A DNA stretch of 64,000 nt from Streptomyces sp. OfavH-34-F (GCF_022347745.1 NZ_JAKRGC010000001.1:62001-126000), one strand, 5' to 3'. Shown: positions 22,213 through 31,346, numbered from the stretch's first letter. A program made the numbers and translations. The notes: generated from the letters alone by a model not told the origin.

Positions 22213-23391
22213 TCAGCCGTGGCCGTCGTGGCGGTCTTCTCCGCCCTGTTCCTGGCTGCCAGGGGCGCCGCCCATCATGGCGAGCATCTGCCGGCCGCCG
22301 GTGCGGAAGAACCGGATCAGGAACGCGGCGGCCAGCAGGAGGAAGGCGATGTTGAGGAACGTCGTGTAGTTCCAGGAGATCCCCTCCGTCGGGATCGTGG
22401 CGTCGGCCTGGTCGGGGATGAGCCCCAGGGCGCCGAAGGCGAATTCCACGACGTAGCCGGCGAGGACCGCGGCGGCGTAGAAGGTCCACAGCAGGAAGAG
22501 GGCCATCCTCGCGCCGTAGTACTTCCGGTAGATGTTCAGGATCGGCAGGATCAGCAGGTCGGCGAAGATGAACGCGACCACGCCGCCGAAGCTGATGCCG
22601 CCCTTCCACAGGACGACGGCGAGGGGCACGTTCCCGATCGAGCAGACGAACGAGGCGATCGCGACCAGCGGGCCGATGAGCGGGCCGATCAGTTTGGACG
22701 CCAGCGGATGCCCGTCGAGGAAGAGAGCGCTCCAGAACGAGTCGGGGACCCAGGCGGCGATGGCCCCGGCGATCAGCAGTCCGACCACCAGGTCCCGCAG
22801 GATCGCCGCCCACTCCATCACGAAGACGTGACTGGTGGAGGTGAACCCTTCGCCCGACAGCAGCCGCCGGGCGAAGGAGCCCTCGCGCTGGACGGACATG
22901 TCCATCGCCGCGTGGCCCTCCATCGCCCCGGCGACCCCGCGTTCGGCCTGCTGGCGCGCCTGGCGCAGGAGCCGCTCGTGCAGGAACAGCCAGAACAGCA
23001 CGGCCAGCGCGATGATCATGACGGGGCCGCCGACGAACTCCGCCGCGGTGAACTGCCAGCCCATCAAAAGGGCCAGGATCACGCCGAGCTCGATCACGAG
23101 GTTGGTGGAGGCGATCTCGAAGGCCATCGCGGAGGTGAAGTTCGCGCCCTTGCGGAACAGCGAGCGGGCCAGTGCTACGGCCGCGTACGAGCAGGAGGAG
23201 GATGCCGCCCCCAGCCCAGCCGCGATGGCCAGGGTCTTGGGACGGTCGTCCCCCAGGAGCGAGACCACCGTCGACTTGCGGACGACGGCCTGCACCACCG
23301 CGGACAGGGCGAAGCCCAGGATCAGGGCCCAGGTGATCTCCCACGTCATGGACAGTGTGATCGACAGTGCGTGGAGTACGGCGTGGATCAT
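22213..23391 (-). CDS. ArsP/DUF318-type permease
   Basis: This is a protein of about 392 residues with 8-10 membrane spans. It has 'GLGAASSSCSYAAVALARSL' with the conserved Cys of DUF318 permeases, a central cytoplasmic loop, and the family repeat 'VCSIGNVPLAVVLWKGGISF'. Relatives include ArsP organoarsenical exporters and uncharacterised metal-associated permeases. The ATG at 23,391 was chosen over 23,436 because GGGAGG lies at correct spacing. The tail is His/Gly-rich (GGEDRHDGHG). It sits downstream of a Met/His-rich lipoprotein, suggesting a metal or metalloid substrate. Confidence 0.8.
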   Translation of the reverse strand: MIHAVLHALSITLSMTWEITWALILGFALSAVVQAVVRKSTVVSLLGDDRPKTLAIAAGLGAASSSCSYAAVALARSLFRKGANFTSAMAFEIASTNLVIELGVILALLMGWQFTAAEFVGGPVMIIALAVLFWLFLHERLLRQARQQAERGVAGAMEGHAAMDMSVQREGSFARRLLSGEGFTSTSHVFVMEWAAILRDLVVGLLIAGAIAAWVPDSFWSALFLDGHPLASKLIGPLIGPLVAIASFVCSIGNVPLAVVLWKGGISFGGVVAFIFADLLILPILNIYRKYYGARMALFLLWTFYAAAVLAGYVVEFAFGALGLIPDQADATIPTEGISWNYTTFLNIAFLLLAAAFLIRFFRTGGRQMLAMMGGAPGSQEQGGEDRHDGHG

Positions 23392-23509
23392 TCTCGAAGC
23401 CTCCCGGTTCGGGCACCGCTCGGGGCACACCGACACGTCGGCGCGGCGGAACGCCGGGCGGGGTGAGGGCGGGGGTCCGGGGCGCCACGGGGTGGCGCCC
23501 CGGACTGGG

Positions 23510-24445
23510 TCAGGCGACCTTGAGGGTCAGGGCGGCGGTGTGGAGCTTGCCACCGGTCTGGAACTGCAGGAACAGCCGCCAGTTGCCCGACTCGGGCAGC
23601 ATGGCCTGGAAGGCCAGGTCAGGGCCGCCCCGGTCGCCCTTCACCTCGGTCTGCGGGTGGAGGTGGGCGAACGCCTGGTCACCCTCGCGGAAGGCGGTCA
23701 GGTGGGCGTAGGTCTCCAGGTAGGGCTGGAGATCGGTGACCGGCTTGCCGTCCTTGCTGATGCTGACGGTCAGCGGGTGGGTCATGCCGGCCATGAGCTC
23801 GCCGCCCTTGACGGTGACCGTGTAGCCGTCGGCGGTGGTGCTCGTGGCCGCGGCGGGCAGCGGGGTCGTGGGGGCGTCGCCGGGCACGATGACGGTGCGG
23901 CTGAGGACGAAGTCCTGGTCCTTGCCGGGACCCGTGCCGGGGATGAAGGAGGCGTACACGCGCCAGCTGCCGGGTTCCAGGGATGCGAGGTCAGCGGTCC
24001 AGGTGCCGTCGTCACTCATGGCGGGGTGCAGGTGCTGGAAGCCGGTCAGGTCCGAGCGGATGGCGTAGAAGTGCATCAGCTTGCTCTGGTCCGGCGCGAA
24101 CGCGGTGAGCGGCTTGCCGTCCGGAGAGGTGACCTTGAACGTGTAGGGGGCGGGCCGGCCTGCGGGCAGCGTGGCCGCGGAGGAGGCGAGCCGGTAGCCG
24201 TCCCGGGCGTCGGCCAGGCCGTTGCCCATGCCGGCGTGGTCCATGCCAGACATGGAGTCGTGGCCGTGCCCGGCATCGGCAGAGGACGCGGGGGCGGACG
24301 GCGTGGCGGCATGGTCCATGCCGGGCATGGAGGAGCCGGAGTCCTTCGACGAGCCGCAGGCGGCCAGGGCCCCGGCGAGGACGACGGCGCTGCCCGCCGC
24401 GGCCAGGGCACGGCGGAAGGCGGTGGAACGGGAGATGAACGACAT
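23510..24445 (-). CDS. Met/His-rich exported lipoprotein, probable copper-binding
   Basis: This 311-residue lipoprotein has a signal with lipobox 'VLAGALAACGSS' at about residues 22-33. It is followed by Met/His motifs (MPGMDH, GHGHDSMSGMDHAGMG) that suit periplasmic Cu(I)/Cu(II) binding. Two related Ig-like halves follow, each with a His pair ('FQHLHPAMSDDG' and 'AFAHLHPQTEV'), suggesting an internal repeat. It is encoded upstream of the DUF318 permease and downstream of another small exported protein, all on the minus strand, so a metal-handling operon is likely. Confidence 0.75.
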   Translation of the reverse strand: MSFISRSTAFRRALAAAGSAVVLAGALAACGSSKDSGSSMPGMDHAATPSAPASSADAGHGHDSMSGMDHAGMGNGLADARDGYRLASSAATLPAGRPAPYTFKVTSPDGKPLTAFAPDQSKLMHFYAIRSDLTGFQHLHPAMSDDGTWTADLASLEPGSWRVYASFIPGTGPGKDQDFVLSRTVIVPGDAPTTPLPAAATSTTADGYTVTVKGGELMAGMTHPLTVSISKDGKPVTDLQPYLETYAHLTAFREGDQAFAHLHPQTEVKGDRGGPDLAFQAMLPESGNWRLFLQFQTGGKLHTAALTLKVA

Positions 24446-24545
24446 GGCAGGTGGCTTTCGGCTGGTGCGCGCCGCAACAGCGCGCGGGTGGTCGGGGCGC
24501 GTGTGGCCCACGGCCCGTACGCAACGGACCCCGGGCGAGGCCCTG

Positions 24546-24995
24546 TCACCTGCGCGCGGTGCACACTCTCAGCAGCAGTTCCCGCCCGCCCCCTGGAGGA
24601 CCGCGCCTGCCGGCCCGTCCTGCGGCAGCCCGCCACCCGCTGCCGGCCCCGGCGTAGAACACGGTGAAGACCAGCGCCGCCAGGACCCACACCACCGGCG
24701 CGAGCAGCCGATCTCGAGGCGCGACCGCCACACACACGGAACCCGCCCCGGCGGACGGTGCCGGCGGGACGGCCTGCGACACCCTGACCCCGGCGGGAGG
24801 GGCAACCGGCGTGTCGGCGTGATGACTGGAGACCTGTTCGGCGTGCGAGGCCGGGGCGGCGACGGCCGTCTCGCCGTGACACCCGCCGGCGGCCGTGGCC
24901 GGGGCGCCGTGCATCAGGAACAGGCCGAACAACACCGCACACACCGCGAGCAGCCGGGCCACGGCCCGCCCGCCGGTGCGTCCGGTGTGCTCCAC
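24546..24995 (-). CDS. Small membrane protein with Cys/His ectodomain, DUF6153-like
   Basis: This 149-residue protein has an N-terminal helix (VCAVLFGLFLMHGAPATAA), a Cys/His-containing extracytoplasmic loop (GGCHGE, SHHADTP), a second membrane helix (VVWVLAALVFTVFYAG) and a basic tail. Size and layout recall the DUF6153 proteins found elsewhere in the window beside copper genes, but the PPDLS signature is missing. It would head the lipoprotein-permease operon. A role in metal stress is inferred from context only. Confidence 0.55.
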   Translation of the reverse strand: MEHTGRTGGRAVARLLAVCAVLFGLFLMHGAPATAAGGCHGETAVAAPASHAEQVSSHHADTPVAPPAGVRVSQAVPPAPSAGAGSVCVAVAPRDRLLAPVVWVLAALVFTVFYAGAGSGWRAAAGRAGRRGPPGGGRELLLRVCTARR

Positions 24996-25143
24996 GGCTG
25001 CTCCCTCGCCCGTCGCTCCGCTCCCTCCCGGGACCGGCAGTCATGCCTCGACCATACCCCTGCCCCGTACCCGCGGCCCGCGGTGCGCGGGAGCGGGGCC
25101 GGTCCGGACGGTGCGGGGCGGTCTGGTCGTCACCGTAGGATCG

Positions 25144-25161
25144 GAAGCCGATATCGGTTTC
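25144..25161. promoter_or_regulatory. Operator-like dyad at the padR promoter
   Basis: GAAGCCGATATCGGTTTC is an 18-bp near-perfect palindrome (one symmetric mismatch pair) 25 bp before the padR start. The same CCGATATCGG core recurs at 26,841-26,850 in the promoter region of the APC permease and methyltransferase, consistent with one regulator binding both. Confidence 0.65.
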
Positions 25162-25185
25162 GTCACAGCCGGAGGCGGGTGCGGG

Positions 25186-25491
25186 GTGCGGGAGTTCCAG
25201 CGGGCTGCGGTGCGGCTGCACATCTTGCATCACGCGGCCGAGGAGGAGATCCACGGCGCGTGGATGACCGAGGAGCTGGCCTCTCACGGCTACCAGATCA
25301 GCCCCGGAACCCTCTACCCGACGCTGCACCGCCTGGAGGCCGACGGCCTGCTCGTCTCCGAGCAGCGGGTGGTCGACGGCCGCACCCGACGGGTCTACAC
25401 GGCCACCGAAGCCGGGAAGAAAGCCCTCGCGGAGGACCGGCGGGCGCTGAAGGAGCTGGCCCGCGAGGTCCTTGGCGACGGCGCCCCGTAG
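25186..25491 (+). CDS. PadR-family transcriptional regulator
   Basis: This 101-residue winged-helix protein has 'RLHILHHAAEEEIHGAWMTE', then 'ISPGTLYPTLHRLEADGLL', which is the PadR recognition helix, and 'VVDGRTRRVYTATEAGKKAL' as wing. It lacks the long C-terminal dimerisation helix (short PadR subfamily). GTG 25,186 was chosen for the GGAGG 10 bp upstream. It converges on the APC permease gene and probably controls itself and the 26,806/26,969 divergent pair through CGATATCG sites. Confidence 0.85.
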   Translation: MREFQRAAVRLHILHHAAEEEIHGAWMTEELASHGYQISPGTLYPTLHRLEADGLLVSEQRVVDGRTRRVYTATEAGKKALAEDRRALKELAREVLGDGAP

Positions 25492-25531
25492 GCCGGCGGC
25501 CAGTCAGCGGACCGCCGTGCCGGCCGGACTC

Positions 25532-26806
25532 CTAAGGGTTGCGCTTGCGCACAGTGCGACGGACCCCGTACGCGGCAGCGCCGAACACCAGGACCGCAGC
25601 ACCCCAGATCACCGATGACACGGGCAGGGCGAAGGCCAGCACGATGCAGCCGGCCAGCCCGACGGCCGGGATGACCCGCGCCGGACGCCCCTCGCCGGGT
25701 GAGAGCGTCCACGCGGAGGCGTTCGCGACGGCGTAGTACGCCAGTACCCCGAACGAGGAGAAGCCGATCGCTCCGCGCACGTCCACGGTCGCGGCGACCA
25801 CCGCCACCACGGCGCCGACCACCAGTTCGGCACGGTGGGGCACCTTGAACTTCGGGTGGACCGCCGCCAGGGCATGCGGCAGGTGCCGGTCGCGGGCCAT
25901 GGCCAAAGTGGTCCGCGAGACACCTAGGATCAGCGCGAGCAGCGAGCCCAGAGCAGCGACGGCCGCACCGACGCGAACCACGGGGACGAGCCAGCCGGCA
26001 CCCGCGGCCCGGGCGGCGTCCGACACAGGAGCCGCCGCCGCAGCGAGCCCGTCCGGGCCCAGCACCATCAGGACGCAGACGGCGACGGCCGCGTAGACGA
26101 CGAGGGTGATACCCAGCGCGAGCGGGATTGCCCGCGGGATCGTGCGCGCGGGGTCGCGGACCTCCTCGCCGAGGGTGGCGATGCGCGCGTACCCGGCGAA
26201 GGCGAAGAACAGCAGACCCGCCGCTTGAAGCACCCCGCCGGCGGTGGCATCGGAGCCGACGCTCAGCCGGGCAGCGTCCGCTACGGACGAGGTGAGGGCG
26301 GCGACCACGACAGCGGCGAGCACCGCCAGCACAACGGCCACGATCACCCGGGTCAGCAGCGCGGACTTCTGCACACCGGTGTAATTCACCGCCGTCAGCG
26401 CCACGACCGCGGCGACCGCGACCGCATGGGCCTGGCCCGGCCACACGTAAGTGCCGACCGTGAGCGCCATCGCCGCACACGAGGCGGTCTTGCCGACGAC
26501 GAAGCCCCACCCCGCCAGATAGCCCCAGAACTCGCCCAGACGCTCACGCCCGTAGACGTAGGTGCCGCCGGAGGCCGGATAGCGGGCCGCGAGACGAGCC
26601 GAGGAGGTCGCGTTGCAGTAGGCCACCACGGCCGCTAGGGCCAGACCGATCAGCAGCCCGGAGCCGGCCGCACCGGCAGCGGGGGCGAGCGCGGCGAAGA
26701 TCCCGGCCCCGATCATCGACCCCAGACCGATCACGACCGCGTCCGTCACCCCGAGGCGCCGCCGCAGCTCACCCGAGTTGCCGCTGACGGTTACCGGATT
26801 AGTCAT
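25532..26806 (-). CDS. APC-superfamily amino acid/polyamine permease
   Basis: This 424-residue transporter has about 12 membrane spans and the APC helix I motif 'IGLGSMIGAGIFAALAPAAG'. Also present are 'SYPASGG'-type sequence (here RYPASGGTYVYG) and 'GYARIATLGEEVRDPARTIP', the conserved segment after helix VI. The substrate is probably an amino acid or amine. ATG 26,806 fits the family start. It is divergent from the methyltransferase gene at 26,969, with CGATATCG repeats between them. Confidence 0.85.
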   Translation of the reverse strand: MTNPVTVSGNSGELRRRLGVTDAVVIGLGSMIGAGIFAALAPAAGAAGSGLLIGLALAAVVAYCNATSSARLAARYPASGGTYVYGRERLGEFWGYLAGWGFVVGKTASCAAMALTVGTYVWPGQAHAVAVAAVVALTAVNYTGVQKSALLTRVIVAVVLAVLAAVVVAALTSSVADAARLSVGSDATAGGVLQAAGLLFFAFAGYARIATLGEEVRDPARTIPRAIPLALGITLVVYAAVAVCVLMVLGPDGLAAAAAPVSDAARAAGAGWLVPVVRVGAAVAALGSLLALILGVSRTTLAMARDRHLPHALAAVHPKFKVPHRAELVVGAVVAVVAATVDVRGAIGFSSFGVLAYYAVANASAWTLSPGEGRPARVIPAVGLAGCIVLAFALPVSSVIWGAAVLVFGAAAYGVRRTVRKRNP

Positions 26807-26840
26807 GGACCACTCCCTCAACCCCTGCACCTAACGGTGC

Positions 26841-26862
26841 CCGATATCGGAAGACGATATCT
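26841..26862. promoter_or_regulatory. Repeated CGATATC operator motif between permease and methyltransferase genes
   Basis: CCGATATCGG (26,841-26,850) is followed by ACGATATCT (26,854-26,862), giving two copies of the CGATATC core in the 162-bp divergent intergenic region. The first matches the dyad at the padR promoter (25,144-25,161). Binding by the PadR protein is inferred. Confidence 0.6.
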
Positions 26863-26968
26863 GAGCCCCTACGGGCGAGGTACAGGCCCCGTCCCGCGAG
26901 GTGCAGGGCTGCCGGCAACGACATCTACGCTGGCGCCTGGCCATGGACGGACGACCGGGAGTGCCAGC

Positions 26969-27628
26969 ATGAACGACGAGGATCTGGCGCAGGCCCAGCG
27001 CCGCCACTGGCAGAACACCTACACCGCGCACCCCTCGATGTACGGCGAGGCACCCTCCACCGCAGCCGTCCACGCGGCCGGCGCCTTCCGGAGCGCCGGA
27101 GCCAGGGACGTCCTGGAGCTGGGGGCCGGTCACGGCCGCGACGCCCTGTACCTCGCACGTGAGGGCTTCACGGTCCAGGCCGCAGACTTCTCCGCCGCCG
27201 GCCTTCAGCAGCTGCGCGCGGCGGCCCTCCGCCAACAGGTGGCCGAGCGGGTGACCACCACCGTGCACGACGTGCGGGTACCCCTGCCCCTGGAAGACGC
27301 GTCCGTCGACGCCGTCTTCGCGCACATGCTGCTGTGCATGGCCCTGTCCACCGAGGAGATCCACGCCGCGGTCCACGAGGGCCGCCGGGTGCTGAGACCC
27401 GGCGGCATCTTCCTCTACACCGTCCGCCACACCGGCGACGCCCACTACAACTCCGGCATCGCCCGAGGCGACGACATCTTCGAGCACGGCGGCTTCGCCG
27501 TGCACTTCTTCGACCGCAGCCTCGTCGAGCAACTCGCCGACGGCTGGAACCTCGACGAAGTCCACGCTTTCGAAGAGGGAGAACTGCCGCGCCGCCTATG
27601 GCGGATCACGCAGTCCCGGCCCCGCTGA
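26969..27628 (+). CDS. Class I SAM-dependent methyltransferase
   Basis: This 219-residue enzyme has motif I 'VLELGAGHGRDALYLAREG', motif II region 'FTVQAADFSAAGLQQ', and the post-I/III segments 'DASVDAVFAHMLLCM' and 'VLRPGGIFLYTVRHT'. It resembles TehB/UbiE-type small-molecule methyltransferases, and the acceptor is unknown. ATG 26,969 gives the family start; upstream in-frame codons back to 26,837 run through the operator. It shares a regulatory region with the APC permease. Confidence 0.8.
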   Translation: MNDEDLAQAQRRHWQNTYTAHPSMYGEAPSTAAVHAAGAFRSAGARDVLELGAGHGRDALYLAREGFTVQAADFSAAGLQQLRAAALRQQVAERVTTTVHDVRVPLPLEDASVDAVFAHMLLCMALSTEEIHAAVHEGRRVLRPGGIFLYTVRHTGDAHYNSGIARGDDIFEHGGFAVHFFDRSLVEQLADGWNLDEVHAFEEGELPRRLWRITQSRPR

Positions 27629-28048
27629 CCGAACCGGTCCGCACCACCGCTCCTGCAAACCCGTTCCCCGTTCGCTCTCCACGGCGATCTGGCGAGCGGG
27701 TCCTCCTTTCCACCACTCCGGGAATCCGCGAACCCGCACGCTTCGTACGTTTTCGCAGCCAAGATCGGGAGGGACGAGGCCGGTCACCGCAGTGGCGAGT
27801 GGCGCTTCGTCGGGCTCGGCACACCACCCCGCGGTTCAGACAGGCACTGTGCACCGGCGCGATGCCCGATGGCCGTGCACGCCCTGGGACGCCCCTGAGC
27901 GCGGATTCGTCGCCCGGGCCCATGACGCCTCCACGATCGGCGCACACGGCCGGGGCCACGCCAGAGCCGCCAACAGCGTCCTGGCGATCACGGAAGCGAT
28001 GGCACACTGATGGGCTCAACTTGCCCACTCCACCTGGGAGATCACCTG
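27629..28048 (+). other. 420-bp gap with a possible coding scrap
   Basis: No intact gene is recognised. A plus-strand frame ending at 28,010 contains 'GHARAANSVLAITEAMAH', which looks protein-like, but the preceding residues are low-complexity and no start or family is evident. It could be the 3' remnant of a gene that preceded GFA2. The GFA2 ribosome-binding site (GGGAG) is near 28,036. Confidence 0.3.
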
Positions 28049-28498
28049 ATGAACGCCACCCCCGCCCCCAACACCCAGGGAGCCGAAGAAGCCGAGGTCC
28101 GCACCGGCGGCTGCCTGTGCGGCCGCATCCGCTTCACCGCCCAGGGCCCGGCAGCCTTCCCCCACACCTGCGAATGTGATCATTGCCAGAAACTCGGCGG
28201 CACCCCCGTGATGTGGTGGGTGGGCTTCAAGACGATCACCTGGACCGGCGATGGTGGCGAACCAACCTGGTACGAGACCTTCCCCGGCGAAGCGAAGCGC
28301 GGCTTCTGCCCTACCTGCGTTATGCAAGCAGATTGTGTGTCCAGACATCTCATGTCTCAGACTCAGGCTGTGGACAATCATCCCGGGTCTCTACCGCAGA
28401 CCGCCGCAGGGTGTCATGGCAGCAGGTTCCCAGTCCCGAATGCAAGCGCTGCTTCACCGGCGATCCCGAGGCCGAGGGCGAGGGTGCCGGCGGTGTAG
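28049..28498 (+). pseudogene. GFA2: 5' part of a second GFA/CENP-V-domain protein, cut by element B
   Basis: From ATG 28,049 the frame encodes the first zinc motif 'TGGCLCGRIRFTA', the catalytic-site motif 'CECDHCQKLGG' and on to 'KRGFCPTC'. There, at 28,313-28,319, homology ends; the open frame continues through non-homologous element B sequence to 28,498. The missing C-terminus is encoded at 55,067-55,243. Joining across ACCTGCG restores 'GFCPTCGSRTAAIDSDIPEI' in frame, giving a 146-residue protein. GFA domains bind zinc with four to seven Cys and are related to glutathione-dependent formaldehyde-activating enzyme; actinobacteria lack glutathione, so the substrate is unknown. Confidence 0.9.
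28313..28319. repeat. Left core site of element B (ACCTGCG)
   Basis: ACCTGCG occurs here and at 55,067-55,073 in the same codon phase of GFA2. Deleting one copy with everything between restores the gene. TCTCATGTCTCA 29 bp inside this end resembles TGAGACACATGAGA (reverse orientation) inside the right end, a likely recombinase arm repeat. Confidence 0.85.
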
Positions 28499-29835
28499 GC
28501 GGTGGCAGTAGTCAACCGGCCCGCGGCTGCATGAGTGGCGAGCGGTGCGAAGTCGGTGATGGTGAAGAGGGGGGTAAGCCAACGGAGGTAGTAGAAGAGG
28601 GAGGCGACGGTGTTGGCGACGGCGAGGGCGGCGAGCCAGGTGTAGCCGCCGTCGATGGTGGCGCTGAAGATTTCCAGTTTGCCGAGGAAGACGCCAGTGG
28701 GCGGGGTGCCGACCAGGCCGAGGAGGCAGAGGACGAGGACGGCCGTGAGGCCGGGGCGGCGGCTGGCGAGGCCGCGGTAGTCCTCCAGGGTGCGGGCGGC
28801 GGGTAGTGCGGTGACGACGGCGAAGGCGCCGAGGTTGGTGACGGCGTAGGCGGCCAGGTAGAACAGCAGGCTTTGTTGGGCGAGGTCGGTGCGGGTGGCG
28901 ACGGCGAGGGCCATCAGGAGATAGCCGACCTGGCTGATGGTGGAGTAGGCGAGCAGGCGTTTGACGGAGGTCTGGAAGAACGCCGCCAGGTTGCCCAACG
29001 TCATTGTGACGCCGGCCAGGACCGCCAGTAGGAACGGCCAGTTGACGTCGCTGTCGGGCAGAGCCTGGTGCAGCAGCCGGTAGCTGGCGATCAGTGCGCC
29101 GACCTTGGGCAGGGTAGTGACGTAGGCGGCGATGGGGGCGGGTGCGCCGTCGGTGACGTCCGGGACCCATAAGTGGGCGGGCACCGCGCCGGCCTTGAAC
29201 AGCAGTCCCGCCAGAACGGCAACCAGGGCTACGGCGACGAGACCGTAAGGGGCTTCGGGCAGGGTGGTGCGCAGTTCGTGGTAGAGGGTGGCGTGCCCGG
29301 CGCCGTAGAACAGGGCGACGCCAGCGAGCATGGTGGTTCCGAGCAGCGCGCCCATCAGGTAGTACTTCAAGGCTGCTTCCGTCCCGAAGTTGTCCTTGGC
29401 GAAGGCAACCAGGGCGTAGGCGGGGATGGACGCGAGCAGGTAGGCGGCGAACAGCATCAGAAGGTCGTTCGCGCCGATGAGGGCGAGGGTGCCGGCGCTG
29501 GTCAGCAGGAGCAGGACCCAGTACTCGGTTTCGCGTTTGTGGCCGCGCACGGTTTCCGCCGACATGGCGATGACCAGCAGCAGTGCGCCGAGAACAATCA
29601 GGCGCCCAGCGTCGGTGGCGACGTCCACGGCGAACTGGTCGGAGAACACTGTCTGTTCGCGGCCAGTGGCCATGGTGATCGCGGTCGCGACGAGGCCCGC
29701 GGTACAGGCGACGACCGCCAGGGCGGCAATGAGCCACTGGCGGCGGCGCGGCAGCCAGGATCCGGCGAGGAGCCCGAGCACGGCCGCGCCGACCAGGGAC
29801 AGTTCGGGGATGAGGGCGGTGAGGTTCTCGTTCAC
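28414..29835 (-). CDS. nuoN: Complex I-like membrane subunit NuoN
   Basis: This 473-residue antiporter-like subunit has about 14 membrane helices. It has 'LLMLFAAYLLASIPAYALVA' with the proton-channel helix, 'GALLGTTMLAGVALFYGAG', and 'FKAGAVPAHLWVPDVTDGAP' with the central Lys. It is the last gene of the eight-gene operon and overlaps nuoM by 4 bp (29,832-29,835). It lies 94 bp from the left end of element B. It should translocate protons or sodium. Confidence 0.9.
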   Translation of the reverse strand: MNENLTALIPELSLVGAAVLGLLAGSWLPRRRQWLIAALAVVACTAGLVATAITMATGREQTVFSDQFAVDVATDAGRLIVLGALLLVIAMSAETVRGHKRETEYWVLLLLTSAGTLALIGANDLLMLFAAYLLASIPAYALVAFAKDNFGTEAALKYYLMGALLGTTMLAGVALFYGAGHATLYHELRTTLPEAPYGLVAVALVAVLAGLLFKAGAVPAHLWVPDVTDGAPAPIAAYVTTLPKVGALIASYRLLHQALPDSDVNWPFLLAVLAGVTMTLGNLAAFFQTSVKRLLAYSTISQVGYLLMALAVATRTDLAQQSLLFYLAAYAVTNLGAFAVVTALPAARTLEDYRGLASRRPGLTAVLVLCLLGLVGTPPTGVFLGKLEIFSATIDGGYTWLAALAVANTVASLFYYLRWLTPLFTITDFAPLATHAAAGRLTTATAYTAGTLALGLGIAGEAALAFGTGNLLP

Positions 29836-31340
29836 CGGGCGACCAATCCGATGACGGTGTGGCTGGCGGGTTCGATGACGTCCAGGAGCCAGCGCGGCGC
29901 GACGCCGATGATGAGTGCGACGGCCAGCAGCGCCACGGTGGACAGCGCTTCGCTGCGCTTCAGGTCGGTGATGCCGCTGGTGGGGGTGGTCTGCGGCAAC
30001 TGGGGGACGCCGAGGAACATGCCGTGCAGTGCCCGCAGGAACAGGGCGGCGGTGATCAGGATCCCGGTCACCGCGATGGCGGTGGCCACGGTCTGGGAGG
30101 CGAGGGAGCCGGTGAAGATCTGGAATTCGGCGATGAACCCGGAAAAGCCGGGGATGCCGAGGGAGGCGAACGCGGCCACCGCGGTCACGGCGGCAAAGCG
30201 CGGTGTGTGGGCGGCCAGGCCGGAGTAGGCGTCAATGGAGTAGGTGCCACCGCGGTCGTACAGGACGCCGGTGAGCAGGAAGAGAGCGCCGGTGATCAGG
30301 CCGTGGCTGACCATCTGGGTGACCGCGCCGGTCACCGCCAGGGAGCGGGCTTGGGCGTCGCTGCCGGCGAGGGTTCCTGCGGCGCCGACGGCGAGGATGA
30401 TGTAGCCCATGTGGTTGACCGAGGTGTAGGCGATCATGCGTTTGAAGTCGGTCTGGGCGAGGGCGACCAGGGCTCCGTAGACCACGGAGACGGCTCCGAC
30501 GATCACGATGACCAGGGCGTAGTGGCGCCAGCCGCCGGGCAGCAGGGGCATGGCGATGCGGACGACGCCGTAGGTGCCCATTTTCAGCAGCACGCCGGCC
30601 AGGATCGCCGAGCCTGCGGCGGGGGCATCGGTGTGAGCCGGGGGCAGCCAGGTGTGGAAGGGCACGGTCGGCGTCTTGACCGCGAGCCCGACGCCGATGG
30701 CGAGCAGCACCAGGCCGGCGTACAGGCCGCGCCCGGCCAGCGGATTGGCGCGGGTGAGGTCGACGATGTCGAAGGTGTGCGGAGTGGCGGCCAGGTAGAG
30801 GCCGATGAAGCCGAGCAGCAGGGCGAGGGATCCGATGAAGGTGTAGAGGAAGAACTTTAGCGCCGCTGCGCGTGCGCGCTCCCCGTGGCCCCAGCCGGCG
30901 ATGACGAAGAACATGCCGACGATGGAGAGGTCGAAGAAGACGAAGAACAGGATCAGGTCCAGGGCTACGAACAGCCCCAGGCTGACAGTCTGCAGAAATA
31001 GGAACAGACAGACGTACGAGCGCACGCGCTTCGTCTCGCGCAGCGAGTACACGGCGACGGCCAGGAACAGCAGGCAGGTCAGCGCGATCAGAGGCAGGGA
31101 CAGCCCGTCGACGCCGACGTGGTAGCTCACGCCGGCGCTGGGAATCCAGCGCACCCGCTGCTGGTACTGGAGGCCGCCGCCGGGATCGAATGCCGCCCAC
31201 AGGGCGATCACGAGGGCCAGATCGGCGGCCGCGGTGACGATCCACACCCAACTGCAGACACGGTTCGACAGCGCGCGTGGCGGCAGAAGCAGCAGTACCG
31301 TGCACACGGCCAGCGGGAGGAAGGTGATGACACTCAGCAC
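29832..31340 (-). CDS. nuoM: Complex I-like membrane subunit NuoM
   Basis: This 502-residue antiporter-like subunit has 'GVDGLSLPLIALTCLLF' near the N-terminus, 'FVFFDLSIVGMFFVIAG' (helix 5 Glu position is Asp here), 'KTPTVPFHTWLPPAHTDAPA' and 'LLKMGTYGVVRIAMP', the family's core channel motifs. The Asp for Glu change at the TM5 site is worth noting but is chemically conservative. It is separated from nuoL by 6 bp and overlaps nuoN. Confidence 0.9.
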   Translation of the reverse strand: MLSVITFLPLAVCTVLLLLPPRALSNRVCSWVWIVTAAADLALVIALWAAFDPGGGLQYQQRVRWIPSAGVSYHVGVDGLSLPLIALTCLLFLAVAVYSLRETKRVRSYVCLFLFLQTVSLGLFVALDLILFFVFFDLSIVGMFFVIAGWGHGERARAAALKFFLYTFIGSLALLLGFIGLYLAATPHTFDIVDLTRANPLAGRGLYAGLVLLAIGVGLAVKTPTVPFHTWLPPAHTDAPAAGSAILAGVLLKMGTYGVVRIAMPLLPGGWRHYALVIVIVGAVSVVYGALVALAQTDFKRMIAYTSVNHMGYIILAVGAAGTLAGSDAQARSLAVTGAVTQMVSHGLITGALFLLTGVLYDRGGTYSIDAYSGLAAHTPRFAAVTAVAAFASLGIPGFSGFIAEFQIFTGSLASQTVATAIAVTGILITAALFLRALHGMFLGVPQLPQTTPTSGITDLKRSEALSTVALLAVALIIGVAPRWLLDVIEPASHTVIGLVAR

Positions 31341-31346
31341 AGGGCG

